Assembly (NCBI GenBank): GCA_026392935.1
Contig: JAPLBE010000011.1
Location: 1 to 64,000 of the forward strand
From: Actinomycetota bacterium
Lineage (GTDB): Bacteria > Actinomycetota > Actinomycetes > Nanopelagicales > Nanopelagicaceae
Direction of reading: 5' to 3'
Length of the DNA stretch: 64,000 nt
The notes beneath the pieces are model-generated. The model saw only the letters and a list, made by a program, of their open reading frames with translations, was not told the DNA's origin and ran no database searches. The first letter of the stretch is position 1. Each line of letters starts with the position of its first letter. Shown piece after piece: positions 1-7,731 of this stretch. The translations under genes were made by a program, and so were the position numbers.

Positions 1-521
1 AAATTACTGGCGCACTTCACCAATCAAAGACAACTGCAATCTTTATCAACCAGCTACGCGAAAAGATTGGCGTCTTCTTCGGTTCACCAGAGACAACTAC
101 AGGTGGAAAGGCGCTTAAGTTCTACGCATCTGTTCGCCTTGATATCCGTCGAATTGAAACTCTGAAAGACGGAACAGAATCAGTCGGTAACCGTACTCGC
201 GTCAAGGTAGTCAAGAACAAGATGGCTCCACCATTTAAGCAAGCAGAGTTCGACATCATCTACGGCATCGGAATTTCACGCGAAGGATCACTTCTCGATA
301 TGGGCGTTGAGCTCGGAATCGTAAAGAAGTCTGGAGCTTGGTATACCTACGAAGCAGATCAACTCGGCCAGGGTAAGGAAAATTCACGTGCATTCCTTAT
401 CGATAACCCAGATCTTGCCAACGAAATCGAATCTAAAATCCGCGCAAGCTTTGTACCTGTAGAGGTAGATGCAGCGATGATTGCAGAGATCGATGAAGCA
501 GCAGCAGAGGTTGATTTCTAA
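1..521 (+). CDS. recA: Recombinase RecA, C-terminal part (5' end outside window)
   Basis: The reading frame is open from the first base to TAA at 519-521 and gives about 172 residues of RecA. RecA forms ATP-dependent filaments on single-stranded DNA, drives strand exchange and triggers LexA self-cleavage. Visible family features are the L2-loop region with [11 protein letters not shown] and the [21 protein letters not shown] stretch (quoted in part: [10 protein letters not shown]), followed by the C-terminal domain ending in an acidic tail. The ORF track starts at an internal ATG (222); the true frame continues upstream out of the window. It directly precedes recX, as in most actinobacteria. 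Identity is near certain; the Walker motifs lie outside the window. Confidence 0.97.
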   Translation, partial: ITGALHQSKTTAIFINQLREKIGVFFGSPETTTGGKALKFYASVRLDIRRIETLKDGTESVGNRTRVKVVKNKMAPPFKQAEFDIIYGIGISREGSLLDMGVELGIVKKSGAWYTYEADQLGQGKENSRAFLIDNPDLANEIESKIRASFVPVEVDAAMIAEIDEAAAEVDF

Positions 522-1042
522 TTTCACTGCAATTTGCAAAGGTTCCTAAAGCTAAGAACTCTAGAGGCGAGGGCTCGGACCCTTACGAAGTAGCTCACAC
601 AATTGCGCTTAATGCACTTGTTACTAGAGCGAAAAGTAAGGGCGAGCTTCTCGCTCATCTAAAAACCCGTGGCGTTGAAGACGATATTGCGCAAGCAGTT
701 ATCTTCCGGCTTCAAGAAGCTGGCCTCGTTAATGATCTTGAGTTCGCGAAGGCGTGGGCAACATCCCGCCACGACTTCAAAAAAATCTCTAAGCGCATCA
801 TTGCGGGGGAGCTTCGTCAAAAAGGCGTACTTCAAGAACAGATTGATGAAGCACTTGAAGGCATCGATGACGAATCTGAATATCGATCCGCATTTGATTT
901 AGCCTTTAAGAAGTACAACACCATGTCTCGCCTGGAACCCGATGTGCAGGTGCGACGCATTCAATCGCTCTTACAGCGAAAAGGATTTGGATTTGGCATC
1001 ATTACTCGGGTATTGCGCGAACTAGATTTAGTTGGGAATTAA
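521..1042 (+). CDS. recX: Regulatory protein RecX, probable AUU start
   Basis: RecX binds RecA filaments and limits their activity. The frame ending at TAA 1040-1042 reads as RecX throughout: DPYEVAHTIALNAL, then SKGELLAHLKTRGV, LQEAGLVNDLEFAKAW, and a final RRIQSLLQRKGFGFGII, matching the three helical repeats of the family. There is no in-frame ATG, GTG or TTG between the stop at 512-514 and the middle of the last repeat, so gene callers miss it. The best start is ATT at 521, which overlaps the recA stop as TAATT (normally TAATG) with AGAGG about 10 bases upstream; CTG at 527 is the alternative. About 173 residues, normal for RecX. Family call is strong; the start is inferred. Confidence 0.88.
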   Translation: MSLQFAKVPKAKNSRGEGSDPYEVAHTIALNALVTRAKSKGELLAHLKTRGVEDDIAQAVIFRLQEAGLVNDLEFAKAWATSRHDFKKISKRIIAGELRQKGVLQEQIDEALEGIDDESEYRSAFDLAFKKYNTMSRLEPDVQVRRIQSLLQRKGFGFGIITRVLRELDLVGN

Positions 1043-1043
1043 C

Positions 1044-1763
1044 TTACTTACCCTGCTTTAAATGTTCAGTGAGGCGTTCCGCTGTTGCTACAACGGCTGC
1101 TGCATGCAAACGTCCTGGTTGGCGCCCTAAACGTTCTATCGGACCGCTTATCGACACTGCAGCAATAACTTTTCCATTAGGCCCACGTACTGGCGCCGAG
1201 ACCGAAGCAACTCCCGCTTCACGTTCGCCCACGGATTGCGCCCACCCACGTCGGCGATCTGCAGCCAAATGTGCTGCCGTATATCGCGCATTGCGTAATC
1301 CGCGATGAATCTTCTCTGAGTCTTCCCACGCCATCAAAATCTGTGCAGCAGAACCTGCCTGCATTGTGAGCGATGCACCAATAGGAACAGAGTCGCGAAG
1401 TCCTGAAAGACGCTCAGCAACTGCAACACAGATACGAATATCTCCTTGACGACGGTACAACTGCGCTGATTCTCCGGTTGCATCGCGAAGCGCGGCTAGC
1501 GCTGGAGCAGCTGCTGCTATAAGACGATCTTCACCAGCAGCTGCGGCTAACTCAGAAGAGCGAGGACCAATGATGAATCGACCATTGAGGTCGCGAGCTA
1601 CAAGTCGGTGGAATTCCAGGGCTGCAGCCAAACGATGGGCCGTAGGACGGGCGATTCCTGTTGCTGCAACGAGCTCTGCAAGGGAATGTGGACCGGATTC
1701 GAGCGTAGCTAAAATGCTCACGGCTTTATCTAATACGCCGACTCCGCTATTCTTCTTATCCAC
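1044..1763 (-). CDS. IclR-family transcriptional regulator (NdgR/LtbR-like, leuCD regulator)
   Basis: A 239-residue DNA-binding regulator. Residues about 10-60 form the winged helix-turn-helix (LAELVAATGIARPTAHRLAAAL) and about 75-235 the IclR effector-binding domain (GLRDSVPIGASLTMQAGSAA, SVSAPVRGPNGKVIAAVSISGP). It starts with GTG and is transcribed away from leuC; its 3' end meets recX tail to tail with one base between. An IclR protein divergent from leuCD is conserved across actinobacteria (NdgR in Streptomyces, LtbR in Corynebacterium), where it controls leucine and related amino-acid genes. The same role is inferred here from position and from the palindrome in the shared promoter region. 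Confidence 0.9.
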   Translation of the reverse strand: MDKKNSGVGVLDKAVSILATLESGPHSLAELVAATGIARPTAHRLAAALEFHRLVARDLNGRFIIGPRSSELAAAAGEDRLIAAAAPALAALRDATGESAQLYRRQGDIRICVAVAERLSGLRDSVPIGASLTMQAGSAAQILMAWEDSEKIHRGLRNARYTAAHLAADRRRGWAQSVGEREAGVASVSAPVRGPNGKVIAAVSISGPIERLGRQPGRLHAAAVVATAERLTEHLKQGK

Positions 1764-1775
1764 GGAGTGATATTA

Positions 1776-1796
1776 GCATCCCACCTAGTGAGATGC
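1776..1796. promoter_or_regulatory. Palindromic operator candidate between the IclR gene and leuC
   Basis: The 72-base divergent gap holds an inverted repeat: GCATCCCAC, a 3-base spacer CTA, then GTGAGATGC. Eight of nine arm positions are complementary. Its central place between two divergent starts, one of them an IclR regulator, suggests the site through which that protein controls leuCD and itself. The role is inferred; no other copy was found by eye in the window. Confidence 0.6.
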
Positions 1797-1835
1797 AATA
1801 TCGAGAGCAATTGATAACTAAGGAGCACCTATCTG

Positions 1836-3227
1836 ATGGGCAAGACACTTGCGGAGAAGATTTGGGAAGACCACATCGTTCGATCAGCAGCAGGAGAACC
1901 AGATCTTCTTTACATTGATCTGCAACTGATTCACGAAGTAACAAGTGCTCAAGCATTCGATGGATTGCGTCTTGCAGGTCGCCAGGTTCGCCGGCCAGAT
2001 CTGACAATTGCAACTGAAGATCACAACACTCCAACAATCGATATTTTAAAGCCGATTGCCGACCCGGTATCAAAGCTTCAGATTGACACTCTTCGCAATA
2101 ATGCAAAAGAGTTTGGAATTCGTATTCACTCATTAGGCGATGCCGACCAAGGTGTTGTACACGTAGTTGGTCCTCAGCTTGGAATTACTCAACCTGGAAT
2201 GACAATTGTCTGCGGAGATTCGCATACTTCAACCCACGGTGCTTTTGGAGCAATCGCATTTGGTATCGGTACATCCGAAGTGGAACACGTACTTGCTACT
2301 CAGACCTTGCCATCAAGTCGCCCCAAGACAATGGCGATCAATGTAGAAGGCACGCTAAAAACTGGCGTAACAGCTAAAGACATTATTCTGGCAATTATTG
2401 CTCAGATTGGAACTGGCGGCGGCCAGGGATACATCATTGAATATCGCGGTTCTGCGATTCGCGAACTTTCTATGGAAGGTCGCATGACAGTGTGCAACAT
2501 GTCCATTGAAGCTGGAGCGCGCGCAGGTCTCATCGCACCTGATCAAAAGACATTTGATTACATCAAGGGTAAGCCACACGCACCTGAAGATTTTGCAGCA
2601 GCGCAGTCATATTGGGAGACTCTCTTTACGGATGCCGATGCACAATTTGATCGGGAAATTACGCTCAACGCAGATGAACTAGAACCATTTGTTACATGGG
2701 GAACTAACCCAGGACAAGGCCTCCCACTTAATGCATCTGTTCCCAATCCTGCAGAGATTAAAGATTCTGAAGAACGTGGAGCAGCAGAACGTGCGCTGCA
2801 ATACATGGGCTTAGAAGCAGGAACACCTCTGAAGAAGATAGCTATTGATACTGTTTTCTTGGGTTCGTGCACCAATGGACGTATTGAAGATTTGCGCGCA
2901 GCAGCATCTGTATTAGAGGGCAAGAAGATTTCGCCAACACTTCGCATGCTTGTAGTACCTGGATCAGAACGCGTTCGTCAGCAAGCGATGAAAGAGGGCT
3001 TAGATAAAGTCTTCATTGATGCAGGCGCAGAATGGCGTAATGCAGGATGTTCGATGTGTCTTGGTATGAATCCAGATCAACTCGCAGTGGGAGAACGTTC
3101 AGCATCTACATCAAATAGAAACTTTGAAGGTCGCCAAGGAAAAGGTGGGCGTACTCACCTAGTAAGTCCGTTGGTTGCAGCTGCAACTGCAATTCGTGGA
3201 ACACTTTCATCACCGGCAGATTTGTAA
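1836..3227 (+). CDS. leuC: 3-isopropylmalate dehydratase large subunit
   Basis: LeuC with LeuD isomerises 2-isopropylmalate to 3-isopropylmalate in leucine synthesis, using a 4Fe-4S cluster. The 463-residue protein has the aconitase-family opening [11 protein letters not shown], the substrate region [27 protein letters not shown], and the three cluster cysteines in GSCTNGR (about residue 345) and CSMCLGMN (about 405 and 408). Length is normal. A strong AAGGAG site lies 11 bases before the ATG. It is followed 18 bases later by leuD in one operon, probably controlled by the divergent IclR protein. Confidence 0.97.
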   Translation: MGKTLAEKIWEDHIVRSAAGEPDLLYIDLQLIHEVTSAQAFDGLRLAGRQVRRPDLTIATEDHNTPTIDILKPIADPVSKLQIDTLRNNAKEFGIRIHSLGDADQGVVHVVGPQLGITQPGMTIVCGDSHTSTHGAFGAIAFGIGTSEVEHVLATQTLPSSRPKTMAINVEGTLKTGVTAKDIILAIIAQIGTGGGQGYIIEYRGSAIRELSMEGRMTVCNMSIEAGARAGLIAPDQKTFDYIKGKPHAPEDFAAAQSYWETLFTDADAQFDREITLNADELEPFVTWGTNPGQGLPLNASVPNPAEIKDSEERGAAERALQYMGLEAGTPLKKIAIDTVFLGSCTNGRIEDLRAAASVLEGKKISPTLRMLVVPGSERVRQQAMKEGLDKVFIDAGAEWRNAGCSMCLGMNPDQLAVGERSASTSNRNFEGRQGKGGRTHLVSPLVAAATAIRGTLSSPADL

Positions 3228-3245
3228 GAAGGGGAGATAACAATC

Positions 3246-3845
3246 ATGGAGAAATTCGTTACACACACAGGTTCAGGTGTTCCTCTTCGCCGCAGCAATG
3301 TTGATACCGATCAGATCATTCCAGCGGTCTACCTCAAGCGAGTAACCCGCAATGGATTCGAAGATGGACTCTTTAGCGCCTGGCGCAGTGATCCAGAATT
3401 TGTGCTTAATAAGCAAGAGTTCAAGAGCGGCACGGTGCTCGTTGCTGGCCCAGAATTTGGAACTGGCTCTTCTCGCGAACATGCTGTCTGGGCACTTCAA
3501 AATTATGGCTTCAAAGCAGTTATCTCAAGTCGCTTTGCAGATATCTTCAGGGGTAACTCGCTCAAGGGCGGCCTATTGACCGTGATCTTGCCTCAATCGG
3601 CTGTAGAAGCGCTCTGGGTAGCAATCGAGGGCAATCCCGCAACGGCAATCACGGTAGATCTCGAATCTCGCACGGTTACATATCACGATGTCACTGTCGC
3701 CTTTGAACTCGATGACTATACGCGTTGGCGTCTGATGGAAGGTCTTGATGACATCGGATTGACTCTTAAGCACACTGATTCCATTGATTCATTTGAAGCA
3801 AAACGACCTTCGTACAAGCCAAAAACGCTTCCTATTCGAATTTGA
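3246..3845 (+). CDS. leuD: 3-isopropylmalate dehydratase small subunit
   Basis: Small swivelling subunit of isopropylmalate isomerase, partner of LeuC. The 199 residues include [16 protein letters not shown] near the N-terminus and the phosphate/substrate-binding loop [17 protein letters not shown] at about residues 68-84, as expected for LeuD. A GAAGGGGAG ribosome site precedes the ATG. The operon appears to end here: a hairpin and a typical U-tract terminator lie just downstream. Confidence 0.97.
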   Translation: MEKFVTHTGSGVPLRRSNVDTDQIIPAVYLKRVTRNGFEDGLFSAWRSDPEFVLNKQEFKSGTVLVAGPEFGTGSSREHAVWALQNYGFKAVISSRFADIFRGNSLKGGLLTVILPQSAVEALWVAIEGNPATAITVDLESRTVTYHDVTVAFELDDYTRWRLMEGLDDIGLTLKHTDSIDSFEAKRPSYKPKTLPIRI

Positions 3846-3860
3846 TTTCACTTCAGCACT

Positions 3861-3891
3861 CGAAAGCGAGCGTAAAACGCTACTTCTTTCG
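3861..3891. other. Two-part hairpin downstream of leuD
   Basis: CGAAAG (3861-3866) pairs with CTTTCG (3886-3891), and an inner stem AGCGT/ACGCT closes on a 3-base AAA loop. There is no U-tract directly after it, so it is not a standard terminator. It may protect the leuD 3' end or be a recognition site; the role is unknown. Confidence 0.45.
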
Positions 3892-3911
3892 AAGGGGTGA
3901 GAGATTTATGT

Positions 3912-3942
3912 AAAAGTCTCAATCTATGAATGAGACTTTTTT
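3912..3942 (+). terminator. Rho-independent terminator after leuCD
   Basis: AAAAGTCTCA pairs perfectly with TGAGACTTTT across a 9-base loop and runs into TTTTTT. The A-rich left arm means it could also end transcripts from the other direction, but none arrives from that side here. Confidence 0.85.
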
Positions 3943-4037
3943 ACGCATAAAAATGCCAATTTCTACAAAATAAATGGTTGCGACACGCGCACGTGAATAA
4001 CGCTCTCACCCCACAAATAGGTTTAAGTTTTACTCAG

Positions 4038-4053
4038 TTAAGCAAAAGCTTAA
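4038..4053. promoter_or_regulatory. Palindrome in the hup leader region
   Basis: TTAAGC, four A bases and GCTTAA form a perfect 6-base inverted repeat about 40 bases before the hup start. Together with the second palindrome next to it, this makes a dense symmetrical region that may be an operator or a promoter-proximal DNA-bending site. Function is inferred. Confidence 0.4.
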
Positions 4054-4054
4054 T

Positions 4055-4070
4055 TATTTACGCGTAAATA
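4055..4070. promoter_or_regulatory. 16-base perfect palindrome upstream of hup
   Basis: TATTTACGCGTAAATA is a perfect 16-base palindrome ending 20 bases before the hup ATG. It lies just upstream of the AAGGGGA ribosome site, so a protein bound here could block transcription of the HU gene. The binding protein is not known; autoregulation by HU itself is less likely because HU is weakly sequence specific. Confidence 0.5.
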
Positions 4071-4090
4071 TCTAAGTTAAGGGGAATTGA

Positions 4091-4546
4091 ATGAATAAGG
4101 CCCAGTTCATCGCTGCGTTGGCCCCACACTTCAACGGCAGCAAGAAAGAAGCAGCACACGCTGTAGACGTAGTTTTTGACACAATCGTTCGCAACATGTC
4201 AGCTGGAAACGATGTCATGATCAACGATTTCGGAAAGTTTAAGAAGGTTGATCGCAAGGCTCGCATGGGACGTAACCCATTCACTGGCGAAACGATCAAG
4301 ATCAAGGCATCAAAGAAGGCACGTTTCCTTCCTGCAAAGGCACTTAAGGAAATTATTGCTGGAGATCGCAAACTTGGTCCAGCACCAAAGCCAGAAGTAA
4401 AGGCAGCACCAAAGCCAGCTGCAAAGAAGGCAGCTAAGAAGGCTCCTGCAAAGAAGAAGGCAGCTAAGAAGGCTCCTGCAAAGAAGAAGGCAGCTAAGAA
4501 GGCTCCTGCTCGCAAGACTAAGAAAGTTGCAAAGAAGAGAAAGTAA
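4091..4546 (+). CDS. hup: DNA-binding protein HU with lysine/alanine-rich tail
   Basis: A nucleoid protein that bends and compacts DNA. Residues 1-90 are a full HU domain (MNKAQFIAALAPHF, DVMINDFGKFKKVDRKARMGRNPFTGE, containing the DNA-binding arm). Residues about 95-151 are a basic tail of KKAAKKAPAK type repeats, resembling the histone H1-like tails of actinobacterial HupB/Hlp. As in Mycobacterium, it follows leuD. The tail is coded by near-identical 30-base units, so length may vary between strains. A terminator follows directly, so it is likely a single-gene transcript with its own promoter. Confidence 0.95.
   Translation: MNKAQFIAALAPHFNGSKKEAAHAVDVVFDTIVRNMSAGNDVMINDFGKFKKVDRKARMGRNPFTGETIKIKASKKARFLPAKALKEIIAGDRKLGPAPKPEVKAAPKPAAKKAAKKAPAKKKAAKKAPAKKKAAKKAPARKTKKVAKKRK
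4423..4509 (+). repeat. In-frame 30-base tandem repeat in the HU tail
   Basis: About three nearly identical 30-base units code for a ten-residue AKKKAAKKAP motif in the HU tail; the first unit is slightly changed. It is a coding repeat, not a CRISPR or intergenic element. Slippage could change tail length by ten residues at a time. Confidence 0.85.
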
Positions 4547-4557
4547 ATCTCTCTAAA

Positions 4558-4590
4558 AAATCGGGGCTCGCACATTGCGGGTCCCGATTT
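4558..4590 (+). terminator. Rho-independent terminator after hup
   Basis: AAATCGGG and CCCGATTT form an 8-base stem around a 17-base loop, followed by more T bases (the T run reads TTTTTTT). It separates hup from the plsC-gpsA-ddl operon. Confidence 0.85.
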
Positions 4591-4612
4591 TTTTCTCGCT
4601 AGGATTTAACCT

Positions 4613-5392
4613 ATGGCCGAGTTTAAAGTTTCTTATGAGCCACCTCGTGGTTATCCGCTCGGCACAAATCTCACTTACAAGATCTGTTCATCAATCCTGA
4701 TTCCAATTTTCAATCTTTTTATGAGTCGAGATTGGAAAGGGGCGCAGAATATTCCACGCTCGGGCAGAGTTATTGTGGCAAGCAATCACATGTCATATCT
4801 CGACGTACTCGTTTTTTCTCATTTCTTGTATCGCAATGGAAGAGCGCCTCGTTATCTCGGAAAATCTGGAGTCTTTCGAGTTCCAATAATTGGAAAGATA
4901 CTTTTAGCATCAGGACAAGTGCCAGTCGAGCGAGAAACGTCTGAAGCAAAAAAAGCTGTGGATCACGCAAAGATCCTTTTAGAGTCTGGTCATATGTTGG
5001 GCGTATATCCCGAGGGCACTCTGACCCGCGACCCACAGATGTGGCCCATGGTTGCAAAAACTGGATGCGCGCGTCTTGCTCTCGAAACCGACACCCCAGT
5101 AATTCCCATTGCTCAATGGGGTTCGCAACTCGTGATTCCTAATTACACAAAGAAACTTTCACTATTTCCGCGCAAGACAATCATCATTAGAGCGGGCGCG
5201 CCCGTCGATTTATCTCCCTGGAAAGGTAAGCACGAAGACCCTGTTGCCCTGATAGAGGCAACAGCGAAAATCATGCGGGAAATCACGCTTCTGCTCGAGG
5301 ATATTCGTGGAGAGAAGCGACCTGAAGTAATCTTTGACCCGCACACATCAGATCTTCCACGTACGGGTAATTTCAAGAAGAAGAGAGCATGA
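4613..5392 (+). CDS. 1-acyl-sn-glycerol-3-phosphate acyltransferase (PlsC family)
   Basis: Membrane-associated acyltransferase that adds the second fatty acid to lysophosphatidic acid in phospholipid synthesis. The 259-residue protein has the catalytic HX4D motif in NHMSYLD at about residue 61, the GQVPVER region, and the substrate motif YPEGTLT at about 133. It overlaps gpsA by four bases (ATGA), so glycerol-3-phosphate formation and its acylation are translationally coupled. A second PlsC-like gene lies at 56350, so exact acyl-acceptor specificity is uncertain. The same gene order with gpsA and ddl occurs in other actinobacteria. Confidence 0.88.
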   Translation: MAEFKVSYEPPRGYPLGTNLTYKICSSILIPIFNLFMSRDWKGAQNIPRSGRVIVASNHMSYLDVLVFSHFLYRNGRAPRYLGKSGVFRVPIIGKILLASGQVPVERETSEAKKAVDHAKILLESGHMLGVYPEGTLTRDPQMWPMVAKTGCARLALETDTPVIPIAQWGSQLVIPNYTKKLSLFPRKTIIIRAGAPVDLSPWKGKHEDPVALIEATAKIMREITLLLEDIRGEKRPEVIFDPHTSDLPRTGNFKKKRA

Positions 5393-6390
5393 GCAAAGTA
5401 ACGGTTTTCGGAGCAGGAGCATGGGGTTCAACCATGGCTCAAGTCTTAACTGACGCCGGCAATGAAGTACTCCTATGGGGCCGCAGCGAAGAAGTCATCA
5501 CTGAGATTAACTCTTCTCACACAAATAAAAAATATCTCGGTGGTCACATTCTTCCAGATGCGTTAGTTGCCACAACGAGTTTGGATGATGCTTTCGCATT
5601 CTCGCAGGTATATGTGCTTGCGATTCCTGCTCAGCAGATAAGAGCAACACTTGAAACCTGGAAAGATAGATTCTCCGCAACTTGCACAATTGTTTCTACC
5701 TTAAAAGGTATTGAAATCAGCACTCAGATGCGAATGACAGAAGTTATCGAAGATGTCATCGGAGTACATAAGATTGCAATCATTACTGGCCCAAACTTGG
5801 CCGACGAACTTGTTCTGCGCCAGCCCGCAGGTGCGGTTGCAGCAGCGCTGTCGCTCGAACTTGCTGATCAAATCAAAGAATTATTTCGCACTCCGTATTA
5901 CCGGGTGTACACATCGGTAGACGTTCTCGGCTGCGAATTAGCTGGCGCCATTAAGAGCGTTATCGCACTTGCCGTCGGACTCTCTATCGGTATGGGGTAT
6001 GGCGAAAATACTCAAGCAATGCTTATCACTCGAGGCCTCAATGAAGTTGCACGTCTTTGTGCCGCTCATGGTTCTGATCCGCTTTCGGCAGCAGGTTTAG
6101 CGGGAATGGGCGACCTCGTTGCAAGTTGCGGTTCGCCACTTTCACGTAACCGTACATTTGGAGAATTCATAGGCCGCACTGGATCTATCGCTGAAGCTCG
6201 TAAGCAAATGTCAAAGACTGTAGAAGGCGTGGCATCATCTAGCGCAGTGGTTGAAATTGCACACCGCGTGGGTATTGAAGTTCCGGTCATTGAAGCAGTT
6301 GCAGATATCGTCAGCGAAAAGCTTTCTCCTGCAGCGGCTCTACAGCGGTTAATGGAGATCACAACTAAGGCTGAAAACTTCATTCGATGA
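5389..6390 (+). CDS. gpsA: Glycerol-3-phosphate dehydrogenase [NAD(P)+]
   Basis: Cytosolic enzyme that reduces dihydroxyacetone phosphate to glycerol-3-phosphate for phospholipids. The 333-residue protein begins with the Rossmann dinucleotide motif VFGAGAWGSTMAQVL, has the STLKGIE segment, and the conserved C-terminal domain with ELAGAIKSVIALAVGLS (catalytic lysine) and GLAGMGDLVASC plus SRNRTFG. Length is normal. It overlaps plsC upstream and ddl downstream by four bases each, forming a tight three-gene operon. Confidence 0.96.
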   Translation: MSKVTVFGAGAWGSTMAQVLTDAGNEVLLWGRSEEVITEINSSHTNKKYLGGHILPDALVATTSLDDAFAFSQVYVLAIPAQQIRATLETWKDRFSATCTIVSTLKGIEISTQMRMTEVIEDVIGVHKIAIITGPNLADELVLRQPAGAVAAALSLELADQIKELFRTPYYRVYTSVDVLGCELAGAIKSVIALAVGLSIGMGYGENTQAMLITRGLNEVARLCAAHGSDPLSAAGLAGMGDLVASCGSPLSRNRTFGEFIGRTGSIAEARKQMSKTVEGVASSSAVVEIAHRVGIEVPVIEAVADIVSEKLSPAAALQRLMEITTKAENFIR

Positions 6391-7454
6391 AGAAGCGCGT
6401 CGCAATCGTTTGCGGTGGTCGCAGTAGCGAACACGAAATTTCTTGCATCTCAGCAGGGGGAGTCCTAGCTGCGATAGATCGCACACTCTATGAGCCCGTA
6501 CTTATTGGAATCACTAAGAGCGGTTCGTGGGTTCTGATTCCCGACTCTCATTCAATGCAGATACAAGGTGGATCACTTCCCGTGGTTCCCGAAAATGCAC
6601 CAGCAGTGGTCGCCGATGTTGCGGGATTCTCCTCAGCAGGTAAGACTCTCAATATAGATATTGTCTTTCCGTTACTGCACGGGCCATATGGTGAAGACGG
6701 AACTATTCAAGGACTGTTAGAGATAGCTGATACTCCCTACGTTGGTTCTGGCGTGCTTGCCTCAGCAGTTGCAATGGATAAGTCTTTTGCTAAACCAATC
6801 TTCGCTTCACATGGAATTGCTACAGCTCAAGGAATCGTCGTAAAAAAATCTGAGTGGGATGTCAATAAAGCTGGCGTCACGAAAGAAGTTGAGGCGCTCG
6901 GACTTCCTGTATTTGTTAAGCCAGCACGCGGGGGATCTTCTCGCGGCACGACAAAAGTTAAATCAATCGAGGCACTTGCTGCAGCCATTACAGAGGCGCA
7001 CAGCTTTGACCCAAAGGCGATGATTGAAAAAGCGATCGAAGGTGCAGAAATCGAATGCGCTGTTCTTGAAATTGATGGAGTCGCTAAAGCCTCTGTTGTT
7101 GGAAAAATCCACATTGATTCTAAATTCGAATTCTATGATTTTGAAGCTAAGTACTTAGACGGAGCAACATCGATTGAACTGCCGGCACCTATCGATGCGC
7201 AAACAACATCGCGCATTCAAGAGAGCGCTGTAAAGGCTTTTACAGCGCTGGGCTGCGCCGGACTTGCACGTGTTGATTTCTTTGTGACCCCAGCTAATGA
7301 GGTCATCATCAATGAACTCAACACAATGCCAGGGTTTACAGCAACATCAGTATTTCCGAAGATGTGGGCAGCCTCTGGGGTGTCATATCCAGATGTAATT
7401 ACACATCTGCTCAAATGTGCAGAGAGACGAACTAATGGAGTTCTGGGAAATTAA
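6387..7454 (+). CDS. ddl: D-alanine--D-alanine ligase
   Basis: ATP-grasp enzyme that makes the D-Ala-D-Ala dipeptide of peptidoglycan. The 355-residue protein has the N-terminal GGRSSEHEISCISA motif, FPLLHGPYGEDGTIQG, the ATP-grasp core FVKPARGGSSRGTTKV, and the metal-binding C-terminal ARVDFFV and NELNTMPGFTATS. It starts with an ATGA overlap with gpsA and ends convergently with the AsnC-domain gene, the two stop codons overlapping. Confidence 0.96.
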   Translation: MKKRVAIVCGGRSSEHEISCISAGGVLAAIDRTLYEPVLIGITKSGSWVLIPDSHSMQIQGGSLPVVPENAPAVVADVAGFSSAGKTLNIDIVFPLLHGPYGEDGTIQGLLEIADTPYVGSGVLASAVAMDKSFAKPIFASHGIATAQGIVVKKSEWDVNKAGVTKEVEALGLPVFVKPARGGSSRGTTKVKSIEALAAAITEAHSFDPKAMIEKAIEGAEIECAVLEIDGVAKASVVGKIHIDSKFEFYDFEAKYLDGATSIELPAPIDAQTTSRIQESAVKAFTALGCAGLARVDFFVTPANEVIINELNTMPGFTATSVFPKMWAASGVSYPDVITHLLKCAERRTNGVLGN

Positions 7455-7684
7455 TTAGTTACGGGGCACGTCAAGGTGCGAGTAATTCCTGGAACAGCTT
7501 GAACTTTTGAGAGAATAACGCGGCCAAATTCTTCCATTGATGGCGCTTCAGCTCGCATGATTACATCGTAGGGACCGGTCACACCTTCAGCGAGAGAAAC
7601 TCCAGGAATGCTCTTAATTGCATTAGCAACTGACGAGGCCTTGCCAACCTCGGTTTGAATCAAAATATAAGCCTGTACAGACAT
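7451..7684 (-). CDS. Stand-alone Lrp/AsnC ligand-binding (RAM) domain protein
   Basis: A 77-residue protein made only of the AsnC C-terminal ligand-binding fold (YILIQTEVGKASSVANAIKSIPGV, GPYDVIMRAEAP, LSKVQAVPGITRTLTC). It lacks the DNA-binding helix-turn-helix. Such proteins usually form oligomers that sense amino acids, possibly by mixing with full-length Lrp proteins. It is divergent from thiL and convergent with ddl, a neighbourhood also seen in other actinobacteria. The function is not established. Confidence 0.85.
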   Translation of the reverse strand: MSVQAYILIQTEVGKASSVANAIKSIPGVSLAEGVTGPYDVIMRAEAPSMEEFGRVILSKVQAVPGITRTLTCPVTN

Positions 7685-7731
7685 GTGAGTTCCTCTCGCT
7701 TCGCCCTAACGTTATCTCATGTCATAGGCTT

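Noticed and set aside
669-902. ORF track frame inside recX
   Set aside because: It is a shadow of recX in another frame; the recX frame itself reads as the family.
4423-4509. Repeat array that could suggest CRISPR
   Set aside because: Units are in frame, contiguous, and encode the HU tail; no spacers exist.
4072-4575. Long minus-strand ORF opposite hup with Phe/Ala repeats
   Set aside because: It is the complement of the Lys/Ala tail repeats and has no family features.
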